Shown here: piece by piece, positions 12,013 to 23,876 of the stretch | Numbering within the stretch: position 1 is the stretch's first letter | Layout of the letters: each line of letters begins with the position of its first letter | Source of the DNA: Riptortus pedestris | Taxonomy: Eukaryota > Arthropoda > Insecta > Hemiptera > Alydidae | Direction of reading: 5' to 3' | DNA: 64,000 bases | Assembly: GCA_019009955.1 (NCBI GenBank) | Contig: CM032228.1 | Location: 255,251,501 to 255,315,500, forward strand | Notes under the pieces: generated by a model | Told to the model about the DNA's origin: nothing | The model's input: only the letters and a program-made list of their open reading frames with translations | Databases searched by the model: none | Program-made: the position numbers and the translations under genes

Positions 12013-13830
12013 TTAGAACTAGTCCTTTGAGAATGAAACATAGGCGTATATTAGAACTAGTCCTTAGAGAATAGAGATAGGCGTATATTAGAACTAGTCC
12101 TTTAGAGAATGAGAGATAGGCGTATAATTAGAACTAGTCCTTAGAGAATAAGACATAGGCGTATATTAGAACTATTCCTTAGAGAATGAGACCATAGGCG
12201 TATATAGAACTAGTCCTTAGAGAATGAGACATAGGCGTATATTAGAACTAGTCCTTAGAGAATGAGACATATGCCGTATATTAGAAACTAGTCCCTTAGA
12301 GAATGAGACATAGGTTTTTATATTAGAACTAGTCCTTAGAGAATGAAGACCATAGTTTATATTAGAACTAGTCCTTAGAGAATGAGAGATAGGCGTATAA
12401 TAGAACTAGTCCTTAGAGAATGAGACATAGGCGTATATTAGAACTAGTCCTTTGAGAATGAAACATAGGCGTATATAGAACTAGTCCTTAGAGAATGAGA
12501 GATAGGCGTATATTAGGAACTAGTCCTTAGAGAATGAGAGATAGGCCAATATTAGAACTAGTCCTTAGAGAATGAGACATTGGCGTATATTAGGACTAGT
12601 CCTTAGAGAATGAGACATAGGTCTATATTAGAACTAGTCCTTAGAGAATGAGACATAGGCCTATATTAGAACTACCCCTTAGAGAATGAGACATAGGCCT
12701 ATATTAGAACTAGTCCTTAGAGAATGAGACATAGGCCTATATTAGAACTAGTCCTTAGAGAATGAGACATAGGTTTATGTTAGAACTAGTCCTTAGAGAA
12801 TGAGACATAGGTTTTATATTAGAACTAGTCCTTAGAGAATGAGAGATAGGCGTATATTAGAACTAGTCCTTAGAGAAATGAGAGATAGGCGTATATTAGA
12901 ACTAGGTCCTTAGAGAATGAGACATAGGCGTATATTTAGAACTAGTCCTTTGAGAATGAAACATAGGCCTATATTAGAAACTAGTCCCCTTAGAGAATGA
13001 TACAGAGGTTTATATTAGAACTAGTCCTTAGAGAATGAGACATAGGCCTATATTAGAACTAGTCCTTAGAGAATGAGACATAGGCCTATATTAGAACTAG
13101 TCCTTAGAGAATGAGACATAGGCGTATATTAGGACTAGTCCTTAGAGAATGAGACATAGGTCTATATTAGAACTAGTCCTTAGAGAATGAGACATAGGCC
13201 TATATTAGAACTAGGGGGGGGGGTCCTTAGAGAATGAGACAGAGGCCTATATTAGAACTAGTCTTTAGAGAATGAGACATAGGCCTATATTAGAACTAGT
13301 CCTTAGAGAATGAGACATAGGCGTATATTAGGACTAGTCCTTAGAGAATGAGACATAGGCCTATATTAGAACTAGTCCTTAGAGAATGAGACATAGGCCT
13401 ATATTAGAACTAGTCCTTAGAGAATGAGACATAGGCCTATATTAGAACTAGTCCTTAGAGAATGAGACATAGGCCTATATTAGAACTAGTCCTTAGAGAA
13501 TGAGACATAGGCGTATATTAGAACTAGTCCTTTGAGAATGAAACATAGGCCTATATTAGAACTAGTCCTTAGAGAATGAGACATAAGGCGTATATTAAGA
13601 ACTAGTCCTTTGAGAATGAGACATAGGCCTATATTAGAACTAGTCCTTAGAGAATGAGACATAGGCCTATATTAGAACTAGTCCTTAGAGAATGAGACAT
13701 AGGCCTATATTAGAACTAGTCCTTAGAGAATGAGACATAGGCCTATATTAGAACTAGTCCTTAGAGAATGAGACATAGGCGTATATTAGAACTAGTCCTT
13801 AGAGAATGAGACATAGGCCTATATTAGAAC
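12013..13830. repeat. 38-bp tandem satellite, about 47 copies
   Basis: The unit is 38 bp with the core AGAACTAGTCCTTAGAGAAT followed by GAGACATAGGCSTATATT. Copies vary mainly at AGGCGTA versus AGGCCTA, at GAGACAT versus GAGAGAT, and by single-base indels that are denser in the left half. The right half (13250-13830) is nearly uniform, so homogenisation or expansion was more recent there. One copy carries an extra G-run near 13215. There is no coding potential. Confidence 0.95.
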
Positions 13831-14314
13831 TGACATCATTTTCATTAGACCTGAGTAGGATCAATAGACGTTTGAGGAAAGTTATTTAGAAAGGCGCCAT
13901 GAGTACTAGTCAATTTGCCATTTCCCTCTCGAGCTGCCACTTGAAGCTTACTCATCCTAACCCAGCTGGCCTTCAATACTCAAATACAACACATATTAGT
14001 CATGAATATATAACACACAATTTTTTGCAAATTTCCCTAAAGGGAAAATGTCCATCCATCCTACCCAGGAGATAACGAAAATGAAGTCCGGTCAAAATTA
14101 GGTGTGTGAATGCTTGCGTGCGTGTGTGGGTTCTTGCGTGAGTGGGTACCCAGCCTCCTAATCTGCCTAACTGGGTAATATTAAAGAGAACTCTTTTTTT
14201 ATTATTATTATTTTTAAAACAATAAATTCCTATTAAATTTTGATGGGCCATGTGGAAGGAGAGCAGCTTTATGTGGGGCTTTTATTTATGTAATAGTTTG
14301 GTTCTCACCGAATG
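13831..14314. other. Spacer between satellite and R1 element
   Basis: Contains unique sequence, then a short family A fragment (about 14028-14100) and unique DNA up to the R1 target duplication. I see no gene. Confidence 0.4.
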
Positions 14315-17300
14315 CTTGATTACGACAGTGTGTAGGTCAGAAAGGAGTAGAAACAGAACGGGGGCTCCTAGCCGGGAAGCCTTAATCCCCCGCACCTATC
14401 GACTACCTATTTGGGGACACAGATAGGAATAGCCCACGCATGCCAGCGTACATACCCTTTGACTCGTATGTCACCAGCATGCGAACGCTATCCCAGGTGG
14501 GGGACGAGCCCACTACCTAGCTCCAACACACAGACAACATGTACCAGTTTACCTGGCCCGCCGCCTCCGTGCATCGAACACACGACCACTACGTCTATGA
14601 CCGGCAGCTGGAGGCAAGCCTCCACTCCGGACACCACCCAGCCCGTAGTTTATATTGAGTAAGCCGCAAGCGACTTACCCCACTAAGGCCGGAATGATCC
14701 CCGGCCCGGAACAGCAAAGCCGACTAAGGACCTACTGTTCCTACGGTTCCCCAACCCAAGGGCTACACAGGGGGACTTCCTGCTGCCCTTGGGGAGGGCG
14801 GGCTCCGTACACATCAGGCAGGAACCTACCTCTTACACACTCTCATTCTCTCATCCCTTTCTTTCCTCTCAATCACACTCCTTGCATACTTTCTAAATAA
14901 ACTAAACCCACTTTCACTCAGATAACCACTCATTCCACATTCGACCCTCAACTCTTTCAAACCTTCATGCAACCTTTCACGCTCACTTGCATACTTAACA
15001 CATTCAAACACAACATGCCTCACACTATCCTCCTCCTCACAATCACACCATGCATTTTCAGTCAACCCAAATCCAAACAGCTTACTCTTAAAACAACCAT
15101 GCCCACTCAACACCTGCGCCATGCAATAATCCACAATCAGCCAATCCATGCTCACTCTCTCAACCACACTAGGCAACCACTCGTACGTCCATCTTCCTTT
15201 CACACTGCTATCCCACGCACTCTGCCATTCATCCAAACAGACATTCCTCCTTGCACCCTTCCTTTTCACACCCTCAATCACTCTACCCTTCCACTCAACT
15301 CTTCCATCCCTCCTCAGCATGTAGCCGCTCTAGCGCCGGTCCACCTCCAGCTCCAAGGGCCACACTCCAGCCAGCACCTCCAAGGCATCCTGCGAGATCG
15401 TTCTGTAGGCCTTGATGATCCTCAGCAATACTCTCTGGTGCGCCTTCCTGAGCTCCCTCCTCATCCATACATTCATTCTGTCACCCCATGCACCCGCCGC
15501 ATAACACACAACAGACAGAAACACCCCACTATACAGCATCCTTACATACCTCATTCTCTCACAACATCCATTCCCATACACACTCAACACCCTATTAAAC
15601 ACATTCACACCCTTCTCACACACACGCCTCACATGTTCTCTCAAACCCATTCTCTCCTGCCACCACACACCCAAATAACGCACTCCAGACACATACTTCA
15701 ACACTCTCTCACCCATTCGCACTCTCGGACTCCTATTCACATTCACAGAACCTTTCATCAACATGCACACCGTTTTCTCCTCAGACAACCTCATCTTCCT
15801 CTCACTCATCCATTCATTCACCATTCTCAACACCTCACTCGCTCCGTCCTCAATCGCCTTCCTCGAACTCCCATTCACCAGAATCACACCATCATCCGCA
15901 AACGCAATCATACACCATCCAGCCTCATTCACCATCCTCACACATCCATCAAACACCACCTTCCAGCAATGTGGACCAAGCACACTCCCCTGAGGGCAAC
16001 CCATGCTCACATCCTTTCGTACCACCCCAGGACCCATTCGCATCTCAACCTTTCTCCCAGACAAATAATCTTTCATCAGCTCATACATTTCTCTTTTCAC
16101 ACCCCTTTCTCTCAACACACTCGGCCACCACACTCTATCAAATGCACCCACAACATCCAAAAACACACCCAACACATACTTGCTTTCACTCCGCTCAACC
16201 TCACGCCTTACATCCCACATAGCATCCTCCGTACACCTCCCACTCATAAATCCATACTGTCTCTCATGCACACTCTCGCTAAACAGCCATTCCAACTTGC
16301 ACGCAATCATTCTCTCAAACACCTTCCCTAACACAGGCAACAGCGTTATCGGCCTAAACGCGCTCGGGTCATTCACACTCTTCTCCTCACTCTTCAACAA
16401 CGCTCTCACACGCCCCCACTTCCACCTATTCGGAAACACTCGGAACTTCACGCACACACCATACATACGTCTCAATACACTCACACCACCCCTCTTTCAG
16501 CATCTCCACACTTATTCCATCCCATCCAGGCGCCTTCCCATTCTTACTCTTCCACACAGCCTCTCGCACCTCATCCTCACTCACATTCCATCTCTCTCCA
16601 AACTCTGGCACATACCTCCCATTCGCTCTCCTTACACTCTTCTGACTCTCACTCTCATCCACTCTGCAGTCATCCGGTATCAGACGATCCAGCAACCTCC
16701 TTCCACTCTCTTCCCAGTCACACACACCTTCACTCTCACCAATCATTCCCATCACTCGCTCAGGCTTCAGCTTCCCCGAAGACATCTTGTAGGCCAAGTT
16801 CCAGGGTCCCTTCTGCTCCTCCTCAAGAAACGCCTTCCAGGATTCCTTCTTGACCTCCTTGATCCTCTTCTTGTAAGCCTTCCTTCTCTGATCATACACA
16901 CTCCTTGCATACACTCTTTCACACTCCCCACTCGCTCTCTGCCACTCTCTTCTCGCACTCATCACATCACGCTTCATTCGCTCCAACTCATCCGACCACC
17001 AACACACAGCTCTCGGCCTTTTCACTCCTCTTTTCATACTCCCTTTCGCACACCTAATAATCCACACACCTCACAACATCCTTCCTACACAACACTCTAA
17101 ACACAGACACACCATTCACACTCTCATTCAACAACATTCGAAACGTATCCCAATCAGCCCACCTCAAACAAAACCTTGCACACTCACCTTTCATTCTTCT
17201 TCCCAGTCTCTCAACTCTCAACACACGAAACACTAACACACAATGCACACTACTACACCATTTTCTCTCCACACTCCATTCAATCAACCAAGCATTCATA

Positions 17301-17508
17301 CTCGCAGACACCACAGTCACATCAATCCAACTCACACCCCCAGTCGCACCCCGAAACGTCGGCTCACCACACTCATTCACTATCTTCCATCCCAGACCAT
17401 TCACACACACTTCCAACTCCAACCCTCTATCATCCGTCACATCACCCCCCCCACAACACATTCTTCGCATTCGCATCCATACATACAACCACATCCTTAC
17501 CTCTCAAC

Positions 17509-18883
17509 CAAGGTATGTATAATATAAGGTAGCGCCATTCGCGAATAGTCAATCAGAATGCAGCAAGCCTCTACGTGACTGGGCGACACGATTCGGGGCG
17601 GACTAGCCGAAATACGATAAATATAAGCAGTTTTCTGATTAATTTGGCGAATAAAATATTGTTAAAATGGTATATGTCTGTAAATGATACAAATTATTTT
17701 AGTTGTATATATATTATTTCAAATAAACCATGTACAAATTAGATTCCATTAAAAATAAATACATAATAGTTCCCTAAAATTGATATATGTTGGGTTAAAT
17801 TTAAAAGTCGTAATTTTTCTACGTAATTAGCTCAATAAAAAGAAACATTTTACTATAATAAGATGAAATGCCCAAAACATGAAAACAGTAATGACTACTA
17901 TTATACAAACAAATTAAAGTTAATAAAATTGAGACTAACCAAGCAATAAACAATGATATCCAGTTACCAGAATAAAAATGAGTAAATTATTTTAAACATC
18001 AGCTAGTCAATATAGGTACAAGATTTTTAAAGGCTATCATTGGCATGTAGTCCTCCTTGTAATAAAAAGATGCTTATATTTAGTCACAGGGAATCCTTGG
18101 TTCCAGTAGCATCCTTGTGAAGAGAATGGCACTGATGTTGGAGTGTATGTATTTAGTAATTTTTTTTTTAAATTAAAGTTATTACTTTCTAATTTTTTTA
18201 CTTGGATCAGCCAGGACTTTAATTTGGATTCATATTCAGAAACTTTATCCTTTAAGAGAATACATCCATTACAATCAACTTCTTCTGTATTACTTGAAAA
18301 ATCACTTTTTATCTTTTTGGGAGAAATCTCATTAATGTGGCACAGGGCACGTTTAGTTATTTCACGTTTTTTACTCCTACATTCTCTAGATGTGTAACTT
18401 TTTGAGTCAGAAGTAGAGGTTAGGTGTTTGTTTACTTACGGACGATACTAGTAATTTGAGATGCGGCACAACTTCTTTTAATTTCAATCTACTAGGAACA
18501 TAGCCTAACAATTCTGCTTGTAAATTCCTTTCGTAATCACTATCGATGAAATGTTCTGAACAAACCCGAGCAATATCAGGATTAAATTTCAAATCTCCTC
18601 GTCTACACAGGACTATCCACTGTTTCTTAATTTCTGGGTGTTTCAGTAACCGATGATAAGATACAGACTTGCCTAATTTCCTAGAGTTGTTGGAACATGT
18701 TGCCACAACACACTCACTCGGCATTTTGCAAAAAATCACTTATAACAATAGAAAATAAAACAATTCACTAAAAAAACAACGATGCTCACGATGTAAACAA
18801 AGCTGAAAGTGTCGCCTAGTGACGTCATGCGCCAAAGTCGCAAAAATTTACGATCTGCGCACCTGCCGAATGGCACCCCCCTG
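17509..18883 (-). mobile_element. P-superfamily DNA transposon, internally deleted
   Basis: A 1375-bp insertion in the R1 endonuclease region is flanked by a perfect 8-bp direct repeat CTCTCAAC (17501-17508 and 18884-18891). Eight-base duplications are characteristic of P elements. The ends are CAAGG... and ...CCCTG. Imperfect terminal inverted repeats share GCCATTCG, and a second inverted pair lies further in (ACGTGACTGGGCGACAC against ACGTCACTAGGCGACAC). Joining the flanks restores continuous R1 endonuclease reading. It encodes a THAP domain but no catalytic domain. Confidence 0.8.
18150..18724 (-). pseudogene. P-element transposase fragment: THAP DNA-binding domain plus coiled coil
   Basis: The frame starts MPSECVVATC at 18724; an in-frame ATG lies five codons upstream. 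It has the THAP C2CH zinc signature: C-x4-C at the start, then CSEHF about 45 residues later, with the conserved W in IKKQWIVL and the YVPSRLKL segment near the domain end. After a strong donor (GTAAGT near 18437), sequence at about 18170-18400 encodes a Lys/Glu-rich heptad segment (DKVSEYESKLKSWLIQVKKL) like the dimerisation helix that follows THAP in P transposases. I could not join the two in frame. The RNase H-like catalytic domain is absent, so it could bind DNA but not transpose. A host THAP gene is unlikely given the terminal repeats. Confidence 0.75.
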
Positions 18884-19102
18884 CTCTCAACACTCTCTCA
18901 ATCATACACAGCCTCTCAAGATACCCATCTATACTGTGCGACGGCTGAAAGTACATGGACACCAAGTAAAAGGCCCCAAACCCCAGTTATCAGCTGAACC
19001 ACAACACAATGGCTGTCGCTCAGCTGACTGAGCCTGAGAACCCCCACATTCGGGTCCAGCACTACAACCGCCGCCCACGCACGCTCATTCACACCCAACA
19101 AC

Positions 19103-20600
19103 CATTCTCGCACCCATACCAAATGCAGTCACCCTTCCATACGGCTCTTGCACAGCAATCACACTCACACCACTCTCGCACCCATACCAAATGCAGTCAC
19201 CCTTCCATACGGCTCTTGCACAGCAATCACACTCACACCACTCTCGCACCCATACCAAATCCAGTCACCCTTCCATACGGCTCTTGCACAGCAATCACAC
19301 TCACACCACTCTCGCACCCATACCAAATCCAGTCACCCTTCCATACGGCTCTTGCACAGCAATCACACTCACACCACTCTCGCACCCATACCAAATCCAG
19401 TCACCCTTCCATACGGCTCTTGCACAGCAATCACACTCACACCACTCTCGCACCCATAGCAAATCCAGTCACCCTTCCATACGTCACTTGCACAGCAATC
19501 ACACTCACACCACTCTCGCACCCATACCAAATCCAGTCACCCTTCCATACGGCTCTTGCACAGCAATCACACTCACACCACTCTCGCACCCATACCAAAT
19601 CCAGTCACCCTTCCATACGGCTCTTGCACAGCAATCACACTCACACCACTCTCGCACCCATACCAAATCCAGTCACCCTTCCATACGGCTCTTGCACAGC
19701 AATCACACTCACACCACTCTCGCACCCATACCAAATCCAGTCACCCTTCCATACGGCTCTTCCACAGCAATCACACTCACACCACTCTCGCACCCATACC
19801 AAATCCAGTCACCCTTCCATACGGCTCTTGCACAGCAATCACACTCACACCACTCTCGCACCCATACCAAATCCAGTCACCCTTCCATACGGCTCTTGCA
19901 CAGCAATCACACTCACACCACTCTCGCACCCATACCAAATCCAGTCACCCTTCCATACGGCTCTTGCACATCAATCACACTCACACCACTCTCGCACCCA
20001 TACCAAATCCAGTCACCCTTCCATACGGCTCTTGCACAGCAATCACACTCACACCACTCTCGCACCCATACCAAATCCAGTCACCCTTCCATACGGCTCT
20101 TGCACAGCAATCACACTCACACCACTCTCGCACCCATACCAAATCCAGTCACCCTTCCATACGGCTCTTGCACAGCAATCACACTCACACCACTCTCGCA
20201 CCCATACCAAATCCAGTCACCCTTCCAAACGGCTCTTGCACAGCAATCTCACTCACACCACTCTCGCACCCATACCAAATCCAGTCACCCTTCCATACGG
20301 CTCTTGCACAGCAATCACACTCACACCAGTCTCGCACCCATACCAAATGCAGTCACCCTTCCATACGGCTCTTGCACAGCAATCACACTCACACCACTCT
20401 CGCACCCATACCAAATGCAGTCACCCTTCCATACGGCTCTTGCACAGCAATCACACTCACACCACTCTCGCACCCATACCAAATCCAGTCACCCTTCCAT
20501 ACGGCTCTTGCACAGCAATCACACTCACACCACTCTCGCACCATACCAAATCCAGTCACCCTTCCATACGGCTCTTGCACAGCAATCACACTCACACCAC
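19103..20600 (-). repeat. 68-bp minisatellite derived from the R1 endonuclease coding sequence
   Basis: About 22 nearly identical copies of a 68-bp unit. Read on the minus strand, the unit is the ORF2 segment GVSVIAVQEPYGRVTGFGMG, which continues directly from the preceding unique endonuclease sequence. As 68 is not a multiple of three, the frame rotates at each copy and a TGA is reached within three units, so the array destroys ORF2. On the plus strand all frames happen to be open, giving spurious long frames. Copies differ at few sites, chiefly AAATGCAG versus AAATCCAG, which suggests recent growth. Confidence 0.95.
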
Positions 20601-20742
20601 ACGCTTCCTTTCGCACCTCACTCGCAACCACACTCGCTCTGTCCGCATTCACCTGGGCGATCCCCAGCCATGCTGTACTAGGCTTCGTCATCATCATATT
20701 TGGTGTTCCTGGCCATCTGACGCTTCACTTGATTACGACAGT

Positions 20743-20922
20743 AGATAAATTATGGAGGTCGTTTGTGGATAATCTCAGTTCTCTTAGAACTTCGGCTGTT
20801 CTCTGTGATATTGCTGCACCTATCAGCAAACCTTTCACGCTCCATTTCTCAATTGAGTATTTTTCCTTGAAATACCCACAGCAAGGTTCATAAATCCTCT
20901 TCTACTTCTGTTACATTGCCCC

Positions 20923-21002
<80 letters not shown>
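20743..21002. repeat. Unique spacer followed by a long (TA)n microsatellite
   Basis: 20743-20924 is unique sequence right of the R1 target duplication. 20925-21002 is an uninterrupted TA repeat of about 39 units directly abutting the CTAG end of a Helitron-like copy, in keeping with an A|T insertion target. Confidence 0.8.
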
Positions 21003-21003
<1 letters not shown>

Positions 21004-21271
21004 TAGCTCAAATACCCGGCTTCGCCAGGGAATTGATTTGAGGCTGAATGGTGATGGTATTTTTTTGGCAAGGCTTTACATTGCACAATATTTTGACATT
21101 TACCCATCCCAGTGTTTAGGTTTAATACCCGTTGTTGGCATTTATTAATAATAAAATGAATTTTTTATGTAAGTCTTCACTGCCCTCCAAATTGTCGTAT
21201 TTCCCGTCTCCTGTGCATTATGCATAGATTTCAGTTATTAAGGACAAAATATTAACATAGATTTGAATTAA

Positions 21272-21568
21272 CCCAGATTCTCCTGAATTATTTTTCGTAT
21301 TTTTATTTTAATTTCTTTATGATATTTGAGTTTGTTGGAGGCCCCTGAGCTCCCCAGAAAAGGTCCCGGAAAATTTGACATTTCCGGTTGGCTAAAAAGT
21401 CGAGTCCTTGCACAAGGACTTCAGGAGAATAAGACATCAATTGTCCTTTAAACTCAAAACATCTTCTGGTTCGTAAAATTAGGTTGGATGATACTAAAAA
21501 CAAACAATCTTTTAGCAATAAGTCCAAATTTTATTTAAAATATCATAATACATTAATAATATAATATT

Positions 21569-21622
<54 letters not shown>

Positions 21623-23233
21623 TTATTTTGTATGATATTTTATAAAACACTCTACGAGTAAACCAACATCACATTTTTCACATTTAGTTGTCGTCTTTTT
21701 TGAACAAAGACGACATTTTAGTTGTGTTTTCCATATTTTTTTTTCGACCCCATGTTTTGTATGTATGAGCTTCTCAGCAGTGGGCAAAGTAACCAAATGG
21801 TTGACACCATCAAAGCGGCCGTCGAAAGGTGTTTTCTTTGATGGCTATGAACACAAGCATTTCGTTTTCAGTGCAGTTTCCGAATTTGTTTCTTTTTGCT
21901 GCATATTGATTAGTGTTCTTCACTAATAGAGTAATGACTTCTTCATCCTTAAAATACCAAAAATAGTCTGGTGGTGTCATTTCAGGTGATAAATGCCATG
22001 AGGCTACTTCACAGCTATCTTCTTCAGGTATCGAGAGTTCTTCCTTTTGCCAGTCAAAAATGATTTTCTCGTGCTTCAACAAAGAAATTGAACTCTTCTT
22101 CTTCCTAGATGGAGGAGATGAGGTTCTTACGCTGTGTGTAATTTTCTTTGGAACTTTGGTGTCAGATTGACAGCTTGTCGGTTTTTCCAATTGTTTGGGT
22201 TCATCAGTTAGAACAGAACGATCTTCAGGTTCTTTATACAAAACAGTAGCTAATGTTCCAAGTTGATTTTGGCGAATAATAACCTGTGACCTCAACTGGC
22301 TTCCTGGAAGATTGTCAATTGAAGGATTTTCTTCACCTCCGGAGTCTTCATCCGTTATGTCATCGTTGCAATTAGTAGGAGGCAACATGCCAATATTTAA
22401 CCCTCCCTCTGGAATCTCTTCATCATCTGCCGACTCTAAAAAATCTACCAACTCACTAAGAGTCCATTTTTTCCTGAAAAATAGTAACAAAATCAACCAT
22501 AATTTTATCAAAGGGTAGTTTCCCAAAAAATGAAAAAAATATGACTATCACTATAAAAATAATTAGTGAGGTGGAAATAATAAAAATCATTTGAAAAAGT
22601 ATTATAAATAGCTGATTATATACGTAATTCACACAGGTTTTCAGTAAATATGGATTAAAAGTATTATAAAAAAACCTCCTCACCCTCTAAAATTGGTGAT
22701 TACCAAAGCTACATTTAGAAAAATAACTTAGATATTCTAAAATCACCAAAAAAGGTTTGTCTGAATAGTCAATGATTTTAAAAAATGTAAATGTACCAAA
22801 TTTTGTTACATAATAATTTTGAACCGACATTCTCCTGAAGTCCTTGTGCAAGGACCAGTGATTTTGCGGCCATGTTGAACCCAGGGTTACAGTGTTAGAA
22901 ACAAAGTAATTGCTAGAAAGTGTAGCCAATACATTCAAACAAACATATCATGAGACATTACACCAATAACACTAATAATAAATGAATGGTACTTACCCTT
23001 CAACAACAATGTCAGTAAGTTCATCCATGGTTGAAATGAAGTCGAATGTTATGCAGGATTCACAAGCTAAAACACTGAAGTTATCCAAACAGGAATAAGT
23101 ACTGTGAAGCACAGAGCCTACAGATGGGAATACAGGTGCCCCACTCTACAAGAAATACTTTGAAACATCACAATACCTTTGTTTCTCCCAATATGTCTGA
23201 GGTCCTTGCACAAGGACTTCAGGAGAATCTGGG
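21272..23233 (-). mobile_element. piggyBac-family transposon, internally deleted, with TTAA duplication
   Basis: The element is 1962 bp and is flanked by TTAA on both sides (21268-21271, 23234-23237). Its terminal inverted repeats are CCCAGATTCTCCTGAA at the left and the exact reverse complement at the right. The subterminal palindrome GTCCTTGCACAAGGAC occurs at about 21404 and 23204, with a close variant near 22848 in opposite orientation. A (TA)n tract lies at 21572-21617. The related repeat at 34130-34170 has the same flanks around a single TTAA, which is the empty site. It encodes only the two ends of a transposase. Confidence 0.92.
21623..23028 (-). pseudogene. piggyBac (PGBD2/3-like) transposase: N-terminal region joined to C-terminal zinc domain, catalytic core missing
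   Basis: Exon 1 (23028-22997) encodes MDELTDIVVEG and ends at GTAAGT. Exon 2 begins at 22473 after TATTTTTCAG and continues in phase with KKWTLSELVDFLESADD. It carries acidic linker sequence with IDNLPGSQLRSQ, matching the NNLPGSLL segment of human PGBD3, and reaches the start of the DDE domain (KDEEVITLLV, NQYAAKRNKFG). Near 21825 it switches, with a frame change, directly to the C-terminal region (FDGVNHLVTLP, then CRLCSKKTTTKCEKCDVGLLVEC and KYH), the cysteine-rich domain that binds transposon ends. The whole catalytic core with its Asp residues is gone. It is a deletion derivative that must be mobilised in trans. Confidence 0.9.
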
Positions 23234-23876
23234 TTAATTTTTCCAGGTGAGGTACCTCATAGTTCAAATTGGAATGAATTGTTGAGCATATCAATATTTC
23301 TACGCAAATTACTTGCTCCACACATTGTTCCTGGAGAAATATATAAAACAAAAGTTAATCTATATATCAAAGTAAACAACTTTTGTTATGTGCGTGTTTG
23401 TCGAAAAACAAATAGACAATGAAATATCGCGAATTTTTATTTCAGGTCTCCCTTATAACCCCCACTCCCGTTCTAACCTAAAAATTTTAATATAGCTTAT
23501 AATCATGGAAGAATTAATGCTAATTGACATACCGAGTTCTTTTAAGTTCGGTTTAATCGTTAGCGCCCAATGAAATAGTTGACTCCCGCTTTAGTTTATA
23601 TCTCGTTTATACTTTGTTAAAAGGCAAAAATAAATATGACAAAAGTTATTCTAAATAACAAAATAAACCACTTTTTTTATGTTCATATTTGCCGAAAAAC
23701 GAATAGAAAACGAAATACCGCTAATTTTAATTTCAGGCCTCCCTTATAACCCCCACTCCTGTTCATCTCAGAGAATATTAATATAGCCTAAAGTCTAAGT
23801 TGGGCTAAAAATGATAGCGGAAGTTAACAATTTTATTTGGCACAAAAGACTCAACCGAACTAAACCAAACTCGGTA

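Larger units (their letters stand above)
14826..20697 (-). pseudogene. R1-clade ORF2 (APE endonuclease, reverse transcriptase, C-terminal zinc knuckle), broken
   Basis: ORF2 starts MMMTKPSTAW at 20697. Endonuclease segments are IAVQEPYG (catalytic QEP), LSQLSDSHCVVVQL, MYFQPSHSIDGYL, MDANAKNVLW and GEPTFRGATGGVSWIDVT. The RT region (about 17067-15330) shows GKAPGWDGI, AFRPITLLPVLGK, FLDVVGAFDRV, GCPQGSVLGP and the catalytic FADD. The C-terminal knuckle is CDCEEEDSVRHVVFEC (14826-15320). Breaks are frameshifts near 18975, at a G-run near 17448 and near 16490, an in-frame TAG at 15330-15332, the P insertion and the 68-bp array. The C-rich sequence on the other strand gives long spurious frames. 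The copy is certainly non-functional. Confidence 0.9.
14330..20727 (-). mobile_element. R1-clade non-LTR retrotransposon, 5'-truncated, with nested insertions
   Basis: The element lies on the minus strand between two perfect 15-bp direct repeats, CTTGATTACGACAGT (14315-14329 and 20728-20742), taken as the target-site duplication. The 5' end falls just before the ORF2 start; the few upstream codons overlap ORF2 in another frame and look like the last residues of ORF1, so the copy is truncated there. The 3' end has no poly(A) tail, as in several R1-group elements. Without the P element (1375 bp plus an 8-bp duplication) and the 68-bp minisatellite (about 1.5 kb), about 3.5 kb of LINE remains. 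The flanking target does not resemble the 28S site used by R1 itself. Confidence 0.85.
21003..23876 (-). mobile_element. Helitron-like repeat (family B), interrupted by piggyBac
   Basis: In minus orientation the 3' end is CTAG at 21006-21003, preceded by the CCCGG-type hairpin. The tail runs to 21267, is split by a piggyBac element, resumes at 23238 and continues through two internal units of roughly 280-300 bp (about 23350-23640 and 23640-23876). The copy at 33482-34420 carries the same sequence without the split. No protein is encoded. Confidence 0.6.

Noticed and set aside
12013..13830. CRISPR-like regular array.
   Set aside because: There are no unique spacers between repeats. It is a plain 38-bp tandem satellite in a eukaryotic genome.
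13990..14345. rDNA target for the R1-like element.
   Set aside because: The flanks do not resemble 28S or 18S rRNA, and the two sides join to a non-ribosomal sequence.
14967..17100. Long plus-strand frames (454 and 306 codons) rich in His, Pro and Thr.
   Set aside because: They are antisense to the R1 reverse transcriptase, whose codon use makes the opposite strand C-rich and stop-poor.
18407..18739. Host THAP transcription factor gene.
   Set aside because: It lies inside a segment with P-type ends and an 8-bp duplication within an R1 element, so it is a transposase remnant.
19009..20893. Three overlapping long plus-strand frames (445-579 codons) rich in His, Thr and Ser.
   Set aside because: They are the reverse strand of the 68-bp minisatellite, which happens to lack stops in all plus frames. 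The minus strand encodes a recognisable R1 endonuclease segment instead.
22990..23240. A short host exon at 22997-23028.
   Set aside because: It lies within the piggyBac ends, begins with ATG and splices in phase into the piggyBac transposase frame, so it is the transposase first exon.
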